Shown one piece after another: positions 1 to 8,309 of a DNA stretch of 64,000 nt. The DNA is from Streptomyces violens (GTDB lineage: Bacteria; Actinomycetota; Actinomycetes; Streptomycetales; Streptomycetaceae): assembly GCF_000717745.1 (NCBI RefSeq), contig NZ_JOBH01000004.1, forward strand, positions 248,001 through 312,000, read 5' to 3'. Each line of letters starts with the position of its first letter. The first letter of the stretch is position 1. The translations under genes were made by a program, and so were the position numbers. Under the pieces are notes generated by a model. The model did not search any database and was not told the origin of the DNA. It saw only the letters and a list, made by a program, of their open reading frames with translations.

Positions 1-1048
1 ACTTCTCGTCGTCGTGGATCTTGTGCACCGCCGGGTCCAGGCGCGGGAAGGCGTAGATCGCGCCCTTGGGCTTCACGCACGACACGCCCGGGATCTCGTT
101 CAGGCGTTCCCATGCCCGGTCGCGCTGCTCGCGCAGCCGACCGCCCGGGAGCACCAGGTCGTTGATCGACTGGCGGCCGCCGAGCGCCGCCTGAATGGCG
201 TACTGCGCCGGGGCGTTCGGGCACAGCCGCATGGAGGCCAGCGTGCCGAGCCCCTCCAGGTAGTCGGCCGCGTGCTGCGTGGGCCCGGAGACCACCAGCC
301 AGCCGGACCGGAAGCCGGCCACGCGGTACGCCTTGGAGAGCCCGCTGAAGGTGAGGCAGACCAGGTCGGGGGCGAGCACCGCGGCGTTGTGGTGCACCTC
401 GCCGTCGTACAGGATCCGGTCGTAGATCTCGTCCGCGAAGACCATCAGGCCGTGCCGCCGTGCCAGGTCGAGCATGCCTTCCAGCAGCTCGCGCGGGTAG
501 ACGGCGCCCGTCGGGTTGTTGGGGTTGATGATGACCATCGCCCGCGTCCGGTCGGTGATCTTCGCGGCCATGTCGTCCAGGTCCGGCAGCCAGTCGGCGG
601 CCTCGTCGCACACGTAGTGCACCGCCTTGCCGCCCGCCAGCGTCGTCACCGCGGTCCACAGCGGGAAGTCCGGGGCGGGGATCAGCACCTCGTCGCCGTC
701 GTCCAGCAGTGCCTGGACCGCCATCGAGACCAGCTCCGAGACGCCGTTGCCCAGGTAGACGTCGTCCACGCCGACCTCGGTGAGGCCGAGCGACTGGTAG
801 TGCTGCGCGACGGCCCGGCGCGCCGAGAGGATGCCGCGGGACTCGGTGTACCCGTGCGCCCGCGACAGGTTGCGCACCATGTCCTGCAGGATCTCCTCGG
901 GCGCCTCGAAGCCGAAGAGCGCGGGATTCCCGGTGTTCAGCCGCAGCACGCTGTGCCCGGCCTCCTCCAGCGCGTCGGCGTGCTCGATCACCGGCCCGCG
1001 GATCTCGTAACAGACGTCGGCCATCTTGCTCGACTGCTTGAACTCCAT
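1..1048 (-). CDS. PLP-dependent aminotransferase, AlaA-like (partial, runs off window start)
   Basis: Class I/II fold-type I aminotransferase, probably alanine/glutamate-pyruvate type, making an amino acid from a 2-oxo acid in the cytoplasm. About 349 residues of a family usually near 400 are inside the window; the C-terminus lies upstream of base 1. Visible motifs: substrate region RLNTGNPALFGF near residue 38, INPNNPTG near 173, FADEIYDR near 205 (Asp binding the PLP pyridine nitrogen), and SGLSKAYRVAGFRSGW with the Schiff-base Lys at residue 239. The start is the ATG at 1048, giving MEFKQSSKMADV. It is divergent from the HxlR gene. Substrate assignment is by family resemblance only; the PLP fold is certain. 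Confidence 0.9.
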   Translation of the reverse strand, partial: MEFKQSSKMADVCYEIRGPVIEHADALEEAGHSVLRLNTGNPALFGFEAPEEILQDMVRNLSRAHGYTESRGILSARRAVAQHYQSLGLTEVGVDDVYLGNGVSELVSMAVQALLDDGDEVLIPAPDFPLWTAVTTLAGGKAVHYVCDEAADWLPDLDDMAAKITDRTRAMVIINPNNPTGAVYPRELLEGMLDLARRHGLMVFADEIYDRILYDGEVHHNAAVLAPDLVCLTFSGLSKAYRVAGFRSGWLVVSGPTQHAADYLEGLGTLASMRLCPNAPAQYAIQAALGGRQSINDLVLPGGRLREQRDRAWERLNEIPGVSCVKPKGAIYAFPRLDPAVHKIHDDEK

Positions 1049-1102
1049 GCGGCGGCCTCCCGGTTACCTCGCTCGCCGCGGCGCGGCGCATCCGTGGTTC
1101 TC

Positions 1103-1152
1103 CTTGGTTTTACCAAGCGCGAACTTGGAAAGTCCAACCTCTTGTCTATGCT
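1103..1152 (+). promoter_or_regulatory. HxlR gene promoter with two TTGG/CCAA inverted repeats; probable leaderless transcript
   Basis: CTTGG (1103-1107) and CCAAG (1113-1117) form one inverted repeat; TTGGA (1125-1129) and TCCAA (1133-1137) form a second. TTGGAA (1125-1130) and TATGCT (1147-1152) are separated by 16 bases and could be -35 and -10. The ATG at 1159 lies 7 bases after the -10, so the message may be leaderless; no good ribosome site precedes it. The repeats overlap the -35 and are candidate operators for the HxlR protein itself. Inference from spacing and symmetry only. Confidence 0.4.
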
Positions 1153-1158
1153 GGGATC

Positions 1159-1842
1159 ATGCCGCGCCGAAGTTATGACCAGTACTGCGCCGTCGCCCGC
1201 GCCCTCGACTCCGTGGGCGACCGCTGGACCCTGCTGATCGTCCGGGAGCTGCTGGCCGGGGCCCGGCGCTACACGGACCTGCACGCCGACCTGCCGGGCG
1301 TCAGCACGGACATGCTCGCGGGCCGCCTGAAGGACATGGAGCGCGACGGCCTGGCCGCCCGACGCAGACTCGACCCGCCCGCCGCCGCGTTCGTCTACGA
1401 ACTGACCCCGCGCGGCCGCGCCCTGCTCCCCGTCCTCACCGCACTGGCCGAGTGGGGCGCGGCGGACCTCGGCGCGCCGCGGCCGACCGACGCGGTCCGG
1501 GCCCACTGGTTCGCCGTGCCGCTCATGCCCCGGCTCGCCCGGTACTTCACGACGCAACGGCCGCAGGGCGCCCCTGTGCGGGTCGTGGAGATCCGCCTGG
1601 ACGAGGGGACGTTCCACGTCACGCTGGGCGCGGAGACGGGCGCTCAGGCGGATTGCGGCTACGCGGACGGCCCCGCCCCGGCGCCGGACGCCGTACTGGA
1701 GCTGGACGCGGCGGCCTGTACCGAGGTGATCTACGATCGGCTCTCACTCGCCCACGGCATCGGCACCGGCCGCATCCGGGTGACGGCCGGCGACGGGCCG
1801 GCCGGCGTCCCGGCGGCGACCGCACGCACAGCGACGGGATGA
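1159..1842 (+). CDS. HxlR family winged-helix transcriptional regulator with C-terminal sterol-carrier-like domain
   Basis: DNA-binding regulator of the HxlR family. Residues 8-100 carry the family wing-helix: a conserved Cys in DQYCAVARALD, then GDRWTLLIVRELL, YTDLHADLPGVSTDMLAGRLKDM and VYELTPRGRALLP. The remaining 125 residues resemble the SCP2-like C-terminal extension common in 220-residue actinobacterial HxlR proteins. Many HxlR proteins sense redox state or aldehydes through the N-terminal Cys; whether this one does is unknown. The gene is divergent from the aminotransferase and lies 3 bases before the HAD gene, so the two are probably co-transcribed. Confidence 0.88.
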   Translation: MPRRSYDQYCAVARALDSVGDRWTLLIVRELLAGARRYTDLHADLPGVSTDMLAGRLKDMERDGLAARRRLDPPAAAFVYELTPRGRALLPVLTALAEWGAADLGAPRPTDAVRAHWFAVPLMPRLARYFTTQRPQGAPVRVVEIRLDEGTFHVTLGAETGAQADCGYADGPAPAPDAVLELDAAACTEVIYDRLSLAHGIGTGRIRVTAGDGPAGVPAATARTATG

Positions 1843-1845
1843 CAC

Positions 1846-2328
1846 ATGGCTAAGGCACCGCTGGCGGTCTTCGACCTGGACAACACCCTGGCGGGCACGG
1901 CGCACCGGCAGCACTTCCTGGAGCAGCGGCCGCGCGACTGGGACGGTTTCTTCGCCGCGGCCCCCGACGACCCGCCGCTCCCCGAAGGCATCGCGCTGGC
2001 CCTGGAGAGCGCGGCGGAGTGCGAGATCGTGTACCTGACCGGGCGGCCCGAGCGGTGCCGCGCCGACACCCTGGAGTGGCTGGCCCGGCACGGCCTCCCC
2101 GAGGGCCGCGTCTGGATGCGCCCCTCCGGTGACCGCCGCCCGGCCCGCCACACCAAGCTCGAACTGCTGCGCAAACTGGCCCGCGGCCGCGAGGTCCGCG
2201 TCGTCGTGGACGACGACGAGCTGGTCTGCGACGCGGTCCAAGCTGCCGGCTTCCCCGTCGTGCGGGCCGGCTGGGCCGCCCACTCCGCCGCCCTGAAGGA
2301 CGCCCAGGAGCGCGAGGGCCGCACCTGA
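1846..2328 (+). CDS. HAD-superfamily hydrolase, polynucleotide-kinase 3'-phosphatase-like
   Basis: Small (160 aa) HAD phosphatase. Motif I is FDLDNT with nucleophile Asp10 and Asp12, motif II is YLTGRP with Thr65, motif III Lys104 in RHTKLELL, and motif IV DDDE at 122-125. The layout resembles the phosphatase domain of T4-type polynucleotide kinase and small Streptomyces homologues annotated as phosphatase domain-containing; there is no cap domain insertion. The substrate is not known. It follows the HxlR stop by three bases. Confidence 0.8.
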   Translation: MAKAPLAVFDLDNTLAGTAHRQHFLEQRPRDWDGFFAAAPDDPPLPEGIALALESAAECEIVYLTGRPERCRADTLEWLARHGLPEGRVWMRPSGDRRPARHTKLELLRKLARGREVRVVVDDDELVCDAVQAAGFPVVRAGWAAHSAALKDAQEREGRT

Positions 2329-2341
2329 AGGAGCGCGCCGG

Positions 2342-2944
2342 TCAGGCGTGACCCGTGGGCCGCGCCCGTACGTGCACGCGCTCGCCCTGAGGGCCGAACA
2401 GACAGAGGTACTCCACCGGTTCGGGACCCGCGCTCGCGAAGCTGTGCGGCGTACGCGTGTCGAACTCGGCGGCCTCGCCCGCGCCGAGCACGAGGTCGTG
2501 CTCGCCCAGCGCCAGCCGCAGCCGGCCGGAGAGCACGTAGAGCCATTCGTAGCCCTCGTGGGTGCGCTGTTCGGGGAGCGGGGCGTCGGGCCGCCCCGGG
2601 GGCAGGATCAGCTTGTAGGCGTGCAGACCGCCGAGGTGGCGGGTGAGCGGCACGAAGGTGTGGCCGTTCCGGACGACCGGGCGCGGGTGGATACGGGGGT
2701 CGCCGGTGGGCGGCGCGCCGACCAGCTCGTCCAGCGGGACGCCGTACGCCTTGGCCAGCGGCAGCAGCAGCTCAAGGGTGGGCCTGCGCTGCCCGGACTC
2801 CAGCCGGGAGAGCGTGCTGACGGAGATGCCGGTGGTCTCGCTCAGCGCGGTCAGGGTCGTGCCGCGGTCCCGGCGCAGCGCGCGGAGCCGGGGGCCGACG
2901 GCGGTGAGCACGCCGGCGAGATCGTCGTCTGCCATGTCTGCCAT
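2342..2944 (-). CDS. XRE-family HTH regulator with C-terminal cupin domain
   Basis: 200-residue regulator: an XRE helix-turn-helix at residues 10-65 (LRALRRDRGTTLTALSETTG, then SVSTLSRLESGQRRPTLELL) followed by a cupin_2 fold at 105-190 (THEGYEWLYVLSGRLRLALG, then EAAEFDTRTPHSFAS). This architecture usually binds a small ligand in the cupin. The start was placed at the ATG at 2944 (MADMADDD); an in-frame ATG at 2935 is an alternative. The longer open frame upstream lies in the divergent promoter region and overlaps the methyltransferase. Likely autoregulatory through the inverted repeat just upstream. Confidence 0.88.
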   Translation of the reverse strand: MADMADDDLAGVLTAVGPRLRALRRDRGTTLTALSETTGISVSTLSRLESGQRRPTLELLLPLAKAYGVPLDELVGAPPTGDPRIHPRPVVRNGHTFVPLTRHLGGLHAYKLILPPGRPDAPLPEQRTHEGYEWLYVLSGRLRLALGEHDLVLGAGEAAEFDTRTPHSFASAGPEPVEYLCLFGPQGERVHVRARPTGHA

Positions 2945-2952
2945 GTCTTCAT

Positions 2953-2967
2953 TTGCCGTTTCGGCAA
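2953..2967. promoter_or_regulatory. Inverted repeat TTGCCG-TTT-CGGCAA between XRE-cupin and methyltransferase genes
   Basis: A perfect 6-bp inverted repeat with a 3-base spacer lies 8 bases upstream of the XRE-cupin ATG and 82 bases before the divergent methyltransferase. Position and symmetry suit an operator for the XRE-cupin protein controlling both genes. Inference only. Confidence 0.35.
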
Positions 2968-3048
2968 TAAAGTTTGTCAAGCGGGCGGCGCGGTCCGACC
3001 ATCGGCGGACAAGCAGCGAGCAGCCGCAACGAAGGAGCGTGTGTCCCG

Positions 3049-3684
3049 ATGACCGATACGCAGATCTCTGACGAGGAGTTCTGGAACGCCCGGTACGCCG
3101 AGAGCGACCGGATCTGGAGCGGCAAGCCCAATGCGGCACTGGTCCGGGAGGTCGCGGACCTGACCCCGGGCCGGGCCCTGGACCTGGGCTGCGGGGAAGG
3201 CGGCGACGCGATCTGGCTGGCCGGGCAGGGCTGGCGGGTCACCGCCGTCGACGTCTCCCAGGTGGCGCTGGACCGGGCCGCCGGGCACGCGGTGACGGAA
3301 GGCGTCGCGGACCGCATCGACTGGCAGCGCCACACCCTGGGCGAGACCTTCCCCGAGGGCACCTTCGACCTGGTCTCCTCCCACTTCCTGCACACCCTCG
3401 GCGAGCTGCCGCGGGAAGAGGTCCTGCGGACCGCCGCCGGCGCGGTGGCGCCGGGCGGGGTGCTCCTCGTGGTCGGCCACTCCGGGCCGCCCCCGTGGGA
3501 GCCCGACGCGCACCCCGATGTCCACCTCCCCGTAGCGCGCGAGGTCCTGGCGGACCTGCGGCTGACCGAGGGGGAGTGGGAGGTGCTCGTCTGCGAGGAG
3601 CACGAGCGCACCCAGACCGCCCCGGACGGGCGGCAGATGATCCGGACCGACAACACGGTGAAGGTCCGCCGCCTCACCGGCTGA
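3049..3684 (+). CDS. Class I SAM-dependent methyltransferase, TehB/thiopurine-methyltransferase-like
   Basis: 211-residue Rossmann methyltransferase. SAM motif I is LDLGCGEGG at 45-52, the acidic end of beta-2 is VTAVDVS, and motif post-I lies around residue 88. The N-terminus FWNARYAESDRIWSGKPN is typical of a large actinobacterial group related to TehB and thiopurine methyltransferases, some of which detoxify tellurite, selenite or small thiols; the actual substrate is unknown. The start is the ATG at 3049 behind GAAGGAG at 3031-3037; the upstream open frame has no ribosome site. Divergent from the XRE-cupin regulator, which may control it. Confidence 0.85.
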   Translation: MTDTQISDEEFWNARYAESDRIWSGKPNAALVREVADLTPGRALDLGCGEGGDAIWLAGQGWRVTAVDVSQVALDRAAGHAVTEGVADRIDWQRHTLGETFPEGTFDLVSSHFLHTLGELPREEVLRTAAGAVAPGGVLLVVGHSGPPPWEPDAHPDVHLPVAREVLADLRLTEGEWEVLVCEEHERTQTAPDGRQMIRTDNTVKVRRLTG

Positions 3685-3742
3685 CCGCCGCACACGATTG
3701 CCTCTCCGGTACCTGTTCCCTCACGGATACCGACCGCTTAGT

Positions 3743-3755
3743 ATGCCGATGGCAT
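3743..3755. promoter_or_regulatory. 13-bp palindrome ATGCCGATGGCAT upstream of quinone oxidoreductase operon
   Basis: ATGCC-GAT-GGCAT lies 31 bases before the GTG start of the quinone oxidoreductase and overlaps a possible -10 (TAGTAT, 3740-3745). It is a candidate operator for the three-gene redox operon. No regulator can be named. Confidence 0.3.
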
Positions 3756-3786
3756 CGAGGTCACCCACGTCGTGAGGGGAAGCTCA

Positions 3787-4785
3787 GTGAAGGCATGGCG
3801 GGTACACGCGAACGGCGAGCCACGCGAGGTGATGCGGCTGGACGAGGTCCCGGACCCACAGCCGGGCCCGGGACAGCTGCTCCTCCGGGTGAAGGCCGCG
3901 AACGTCAACTTCCCCGACGCGCTGCTCTGCCGCGGCCAGTACCAGGTACGCCCGCCGCTGCCGTTCACGCCGGGCGTGGAGATCTGCGGCGAGGTGCTCG
4001 CCGCCGGTGAGGGTGCCGACGTCGCCGTCGGCACCCGTGTACTGGCGCAGCCGCCGCTGCCGAACGGCGGGTTCGCCGAACTGGCCGTGGTGGACGCCAA
4101 GTCCGTCCTCCCGGCACCGGATGCGCTGGACGACGCCGAGGCCGCCGCGCTGCACATCGGCTACCAGACCGGCTGGTTCGCGCTGCACCGCCGCGCACAC
4201 CTCCAGGCCGGCGAGACGCTGCTGGTGCACGCGGCGGCGGGCGGCGTCGGCAGCGCCGCCGTCCAGCTCGGCCGGGCCGCCGGCGCCCGCGTCATCGGGG
4301 TCGTCGGCGGCCCCGAGAAGGCCGCGGTCGCCCGGGAACTCGGCTGCGACGTGGTCATCGACCGGCGCGCCGAGGACGTCATCAAGGCCGTGAAGGACGC
4401 CACCGGCGGCCGCGGCGCCGACGTGATCTACGACCCGGTGGGCGGCGACGCGTACGCCCAGTCCGCCAAGTGCGTGGCCTTCGAGGGCCGCATCGTCGTC
4501 ATCGGCTTCGCCAGCGGCACGATCCCCAGCCCCGCGCTCAACCACGCGCTGGTGAAGAACTACGCGATCCTCGGCCTCCATTGGGGCCTGTACGCCACCA
4601 AGGAGCCGGCCGCCATCGGCGCCTGCCACGAGGAGCTGACCAAGCTCGCCGCGCAGGGCGTCATCAAGCCGCTGATCGGCGACCGGGTACCGCTGGACGG
4701 CGCCGCCGACGCGGTGCAGCGGGTCGCCGACGGCGTCACCACCGGACGCCTGGCCGTCCTCCCCGGAGAGGCGGGTGCCCGATGA
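3787..4785 (+). CDS. NADPH:quinone oxidoreductase, zinc-independent MDR/Qor family
   Basis: 332-residue medium-chain dehydrogenase/reductase. The N-terminal GroES-like domain carries KAANVNFPDALLCRGQYQ, and the Rossmann domain has AAAGGVGSAAVQLGRAAGA at 149-167 for NADPH. Zinc-binding Cys/His residues of alcohol dehydrogenases are absent, as in quinone/crotonyl-type reductases. The start is the GTG at 3787 with GAGGGGA at 3774-3780; an upstream in-frame GTG at 3772 has no ribosome site. It overlaps the acyl-CoA dehydrogenase gene by ATGA, so translation is coupled; the operon suggests reduction of an enoyl or quinoid acyl intermediate. Confidence 0.88.
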   Translation: MKAWRVHANGEPREVMRLDEVPDPQPGPGQLLLRVKAANVNFPDALLCRGQYQVRPPLPFTPGVEICGEVLAAGEGADVAVGTRVLAQPPLPNGGFAELAVVDAKSVLPAPDALDDAEAAALHIGYQTGWFALHRRAHLQAGETLLVHAAAGGVGSAAVQLGRAAGARVIGVVGGPEKAAVARELGCDVVIDRRAEDVIKAVKDATGGRGADVIYDPVGGDAYAQSAKCVAFEGRIVVIGFASGTIPSPALNHALVKNYAILGLHWGLYATKEPAAIGACHEELTKLAAQGVIKPLIGDRVPLDGAADAVQRVADGVTTGRLAVLPGEAGAR

Positions 4786-5987
4786 CCACGGAAGCCACCG
4801 CACGCCCTGTCGACGCCGAGGAGCTGCGTCGGCGCACCGCCGAGCTGCTCGCCGCTCATCCGCCGGCCACGACGGAGCGCCTGGACTTCCTGCGTGCCCG
4901 CTTCGCCGCAGGGCTCGCCTGGGTGCACTTCCCCGAGGGTCTCGGCGGCCTGGGCGCGCCCCGCGCCCTGCAGGCCGTCGTCGACGAGGAGCTGGCGGCC
5001 GCCGGGGCGCCCGACAACGACCCGGGACGGATCGGCATCGGCCTGGGCATGGCGGCGCCCACCATCCTGCGCTACGGCACCGAGGAGCAGCGGCAGCGCT
5101 TCCTGCCGCCCCTGTGGACCGGCGAGGAGGTGTGGTGCCAGCTCTTCAGCGAGCCCGGCGCCGGGTCCGACCTCGCGGGGCTCGCCACCCGTGCCGTGCG
5201 CGATGGTGACAGCTGGGTCGTGGACGGCCAGAAGGTGTGGACCTCCGGCGCGCACAAGGCCCGCTGGGCGATTCTCATCGCCCGTACGGACCCGGACGCA
5301 CCCAAGCACCGCGGCATCACGTACTTCCTCTGCGACATGACCGACCCCGGTGTCGAGGTGCGGCCGCTGCGCCAGATCACCGGCGAGGCGGAGTTCAACG
5401 AGGTCTTCCTGACCGGCGTGCGGATTCCGGACAGCCGCCGCCTCGGCGAGGTCGGCGAGGGCTGGAAGGTCGCGCAGACCACCCTCATGAACGAACGCGT
5501 CGCCATCGGGGGCAACCGCATCCCCCGTGAAGGCGGCATGATCGGCGTCGCCGCCGCCGACTGGCGCGAGCGCCCCGAACTGCGCACCCACGACCTGCAT
5601 CAACGGCTGCTGCGCCTCTGGGTGGAGGCCGAGGTGGCCCGCCTCACCGGTGAACGGCTGCGCCAGCAGCTCATCCAGGGCCAGCCCGGCCCCGAAGGCA
5701 GCGGCATGAAGTTGTCGTTCGCGCGGCTCGCCCAGGAGATCAGCGGCTGGGAGGTGGAGTTCCTCGCCGAGGACGGCCTCACCTACGACAGCTGGACGCA
5801 CACCGGCTCCGACGTACTGAGCTTCATCGGGCGCGAGGCGGGCTACCGCTATCTGCGCGCCAAGGGCAACAGCATCGAGGGCGGCACCTCCGAAGTGCTC
5901 CTCAACATCGTCGCCGAACGCGTGCTCGGCCTGCCGTCCGAGCCGCGCACCGACAAGGACGTCGCGTGGAAGGACCTGCCCCGATGA
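4782..5987 (+). CDS. Acyl-CoA dehydrogenase, catalytic-type subunit
   Basis: 401-residue flavoprotein of the acyl-CoA dehydrogenase family (FAD, alpha-beta dehydrogenation of an acyl-CoA). Middle-domain motifs are CQLFSEPGAGSDLAGLATRA and WTSGAHKARW; the C-terminal helix has NSIEGGTSEVLLNIVAERVL, carrying the Glu-Gly pair used as catalytic base. The start is the ATG at 4782 overlapping the upstream stop. It is coupled by another ATGA overlap to a second dehydrogenase lacking this motif, the pattern of actinobacterial heterotetrameric dehydrogenases acting on steroid or branched side-chain CoA esters. Substrate unknown. Confidence 0.9.
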   Translation: MTTEATARPVDAEELRRRTAELLAAHPPATTERLDFLRARFAAGLAWVHFPEGLGGLGAPRALQAVVDEELAAAGAPDNDPGRIGIGLGMAAPTILRYGTEEQRQRFLPPLWTGEEVWCQLFSEPGAGSDLAGLATRAVRDGDSWVVDGQKVWTSGAHKARWAILIARTDPDAPKHRGITYFLCDMTDPGVEVRPLRQITGEAEFNEVFLTGVRIPDSRRLGEVGEGWKVAQTTLMNERVAIGGNRIPREGGMIGVAAADWRERPELRTHDLHQRLLRLWVEAEVARLTGERLRQQLIQGQPGPEGSGMKLSFARLAQEISGWEVEFLAEDGLTYDSWTHTGSDVLSFIGREAGYRYLRAKGNSIEGGTSEVLLNIVAERVLGLPSEPRTDKDVAWKDLPR

Positions 5988-7156
5988 CCGACCAGCAGAC
6001 TCTGGCGGACGCCACGGCGTCCGAGCTGCCCGAGGGCCCGGACCTGCTCTACTCCGAGCCCGAGGACGACCTGCGCGCCGCAGTACGGTCCCTGCTGACC
6101 GACCGCGGCGGTCCGGCCGCGGTCCTCGCCGAGCTGGAGTCGGGCCGCACGCACGACGCCGCCCTCTGGCGCTCGCTCGCCGCCGACATCGGGGCGGCCG
6201 GGCTGCTGGTCCCCGAGAAGCTCGGCGGGCAGGGTGCGGGCCCCCGGGAGGCGGCCGTCGTCCTGGAGGAGCTGGGCCGGGCCGTGACGCCCGTGCCGTA
6301 CCTGACGAGCGCCGTGCTGGCGGTCACCGCCCTGATGGGCTGCGACACCGGCCAGGACGACGTGGCACGGCTGCTCGCCGCGCTGGCCGCCGGCGAGCGG
6401 ATCGGCGTACTCACGCTCCCGCTGCCGACCGCGCCCGCAGGGCCGCTGGAGCCGCCCGTACGGGCCGGCGCCGACGGCGCGCTGCTCGGCACGGTCGCCT
6501 CGGTCGCCGACGCGGCAGCCGCCGACGTGCTGCTCGTACCGGTGCGCGCGGCGGACGGCATCGAGCTGTACGCCGTGGACACCGATGCGCCGGGGCTGCA
6601 CATCGAGACGGTCACCCCGCTGGACCTCACCCGGCCGCTCGCCCGCGTCACCTTCGACGGCGCGGCGGGCCGCCGGCTGGCCGGCCCCGACCGGGCCGGC
6701 GCGGCCGTACGGAAGGCCCTGCTCATGGGTGCCGGGCTGCTCGCCTCCGAACAGCTCGGCATCGCCGAGTGGTGCCTGACCGAGCTCGTCGAGTACACCA
6801 AGCAGCGCCACCAGTTCGGCCGCCCGGTCGGCTCCTTCCAGGCGCTCAAGCACCGGATGGCCGCGCTCTGGCTGGAGGTGGTGTCGGCGCGGGCGGCGGC
6901 GCGCAACGCGGCGGACGCGCTGGCCACCGACAGCGCGGACGCCCCGGTGGCGGTGGCCGTCGCCCAGGCGTACTGCGCCCCGGTCGCGGTCCGCGCGGCA
7001 CAGGAATGCCTCCAGCTGCACGGTGGCATCGGCATGACGTGGGAACACCCGGTCCACGTCTTCCTGAAGCGCGCCAAGAGCGACGAGATCGCCCTCGGCG
7101 CTCCCGGCCGCCACCGCGCGTCCCTCGCCGAGCTGGTGGACCTCACGGCCCCGTAG
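5984..7156 (+). CDS. Acyl-CoA dehydrogenase, probable non-catalytic partner subunit
   Basis: 390-residue acyl-CoA dehydrogenase paralogue. FAD-contacting QRHQFGRPVGSFQALKHRMA and LQLHGGIGMTWEHPVHVFLK are intact, but the C-terminal EG catalytic-base motif of its partner is absent. In Mycobacterium FadE pairs (for example the ChsE4-ChsE5 type) one subunit supplies the base and the other completes the FAD site, so a heteromer is the simplest reading. Start ATG at 5984 overlaps the partner's stop. The gene ends at a strong bidirectional terminator facing the GntR/TetR regulator. Confidence 0.88.
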   Translation: MTDQQTLADATASELPEGPDLLYSEPEDDLRAAVRSLLTDRGGPAAVLAELESGRTHDAALWRSLAADIGAAGLLVPEKLGGQGAGPREAAVVLEELGRAVTPVPYLTSAVLAVTALMGCDTGQDDVARLLAALAAGERIGVLTLPLPTAPAGPLEPPVRAGADGALLGTVASVADAAAADVLLVPVRAADGIELYAVDTDAPGLHIETVTPLDLTRPLARVTFDGAAGRRLAGPDRAGAAVRKALLMGAGLLASEQLGIAEWCLTELVEYTKQRHQFGRPVGSFQALKHRMAALWLEVVSARAAARNAADALATDSADAPVAVAVAQAYCAPVAVRAAQECLQLHGGIGMTWEHPVHVFLKRAKSDEIALGAPGRHRASLAELVDLTAP

Positions 7157-7173
7157 GCGCGGCGCGCACACTG

Positions 7174-7212
7174 GATGCCGGCCGACGGCTGTGGGAGCCG
7201 TCGGCCGGCATC
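7174..7212. terminator. Bidirectional terminator between convergent genes
   Basis: Perfect 17-bp stem (GATGCCGGCCGACGGCT at 7174-7190, its complement at 7196-7212) with the 5-base loop GTGGG. It fills the 62-base space between the dehydrogenase stop (7156) and the regulator stop (7219), serving both strands. No T tract, as is common in Streptomyces. Confidence 0.85.
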
Positions 7213-7218
7213 CGTACG

Positions 7219-8157
7219 TCAGCGAAGGCGGGGCGCGACCAGGCCGTCGAGCAGGGCCTGGAGGCCGCTCTCGAAGAGCGCGTCGAGGTCCAGGTCGTAA
7301 CCGTCGGCGCCGAAGGACTCCAGGAGCCGGGCGAACGTCGGGTACCGCCCCGAAGCGGCGATCGCCCCGAAGGCCGCTTCCTGTTCCCCCATCCACTGCT
7401 CCTGGGAGAGGCCCGTCACGCTTTCCGCGTGCGCCTCCCGTTCGAGGTGGACGGCGAGCCCCTGGACGTGGCTGTACAGCAGCACATTGATGTCCAGCAT
7501 GGCGTTCCCGTCGAGCCCGAGGTCGTCGAGGCCCGCGAGCATCCACTCCGAGTAGGCCATCAGGTTCGGCAGCGCCAGCGGGCGCGTGAGCGGGGCGAGC
7601 TGCGCCAGCCAGGGATGGGCGCGGTGCACCGCCCAGAGGGCCCTGGCGCCCGTCTCCAGCCGCGTCCGACGGCACGCGGGCGGCTCCGCCGGGTACGCGA
7701 TCTCACCGAGAACGCTGTCCGCCATCAGCAGGACCAGCTCGTCCTTGCCGTTCACGTACCGGTAGGGAGACATCGCCGCGGCCCCCAGACGGGCCGCGAC
7801 GCCGCGCATCGACAGGGCCGCCAGCCCTTCCACGTCGGCCATCTCGACGGCCGTGCGCACGATGCGGGCGCGGGTCAGTTCATGGTCGGACGGGGTCGCG
7901 GCACGGGAGCCGTGAGCCGTGCCCGGGGGACGCCGGGACGGCGCCACCACCGTGCCGACCCGCGGCCGGGCCTCCACCAGGCCGTCCTGCCGCAGCGCGG
8001 TCAGCGCCTTCGTGGCCGTCGCCAGGGCGACGTGCCACTCCTCCGCGATCCGCCGGGTCGACGGCACCCGGTCACCGGCGACCAGCTCGCCGTCCTCGAT
8101 ACGCCGCCGGATCTCGGAGGCGATGCGCAGATACGGCGGAACATTTTCCGCAGCCAT
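7219..8157 (-). CDS. GntR-TetR fusion transcriptional regulator
   Basis: 312-residue regulator with two DNA-binding modules. Residues 5-72 are a GntR winged helix (YLRIASEIRRRIEDGELVAG, then RVPSTRRIAEEWHVALATAT). Residues 92-140 are a TetR helix-turn-helix (TRARIVRTAVEMADVEGLAALSMRGVAARLG, MSPYRYVNGKDEL), followed by a TetR_C ligand domain. This fusion recurs in actinobacteria, often beside efflux or flavin monooxygenase genes. It is divergent from the FAD monooxygenase at 8331, with two palindromes in between, so it probably represses that gene and itself. The start is the ATG at 8157. Confidence 0.9.
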   Translation of the reverse strand: MAAENVPPYLRIASEIRRRIEDGELVAGDRVPSTRRIAEEWHVALATATKALTALRQDGLVEARPRVGTVVAPSRRPPGTAHGSRAATPSDHELTRARIVRTAVEMADVEGLAALSMRGVAARLGAAAMSPYRYVNGKDELVLLMADSVLGEIAYPAEPPACRRTRLETGARALWAVHRAHPWLAQLAPLTRPLALPNLMAYSEWMLAGLDDLGLDGNAMLDINVLLYSHVQGLAVHLEREAHAESVTGLSQEQWMGEQEAAFGAIAASGRYPTFARLLESFGADGYDLDLDALFESGLQALLDGLVAPRLR

Positions 8158-8174
8158 TCCGCCCCCTTTCTCAG

Positions 8175-8188
8175 CTGTACTAGTACAG
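8175..8188. promoter_or_regulatory. Palindrome CTGTACTAGTACAG, probable operator of the GntR/TetR fusion
   Basis: A perfect 14-bp palindrome sits 17 bases upstream of the regulator start in the divergent region. The sequence resembles known GntR-family operators built on TGTACTAGTACA-like symmetry. Binding by the adjacent regulator is inferred. Confidence 0.6.
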
Positions 8189-8278
8189 AGGTTAGCAGGA
8201 AGGACGGTTCTTCAGTGCCTCTCTGTCCTAGAGCAAGCGGGTAAATCAGTCGCTGTGAGCCGCTTCCCCAGCTGGCGC

Positions 8279-8309
8279 GTACGGCGTACATTCAGCGCGT
8301 ACACCGTAC
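8279..8309. promoter_or_regulatory. Long imperfect GTAC-rich inverted repeat before FAD monooxygenase
   Basis: GTACGGCGTAC (8279-8289) and GTACACCGTAC (8299-8309) are inverted with one mismatch and a 9-base spacer, ending 21 bases before the monooxygenase ATG. It differs from the palindrome at 8175 and may be a second operator for the dual-domain regulator. Inference. Confidence 0.4.
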
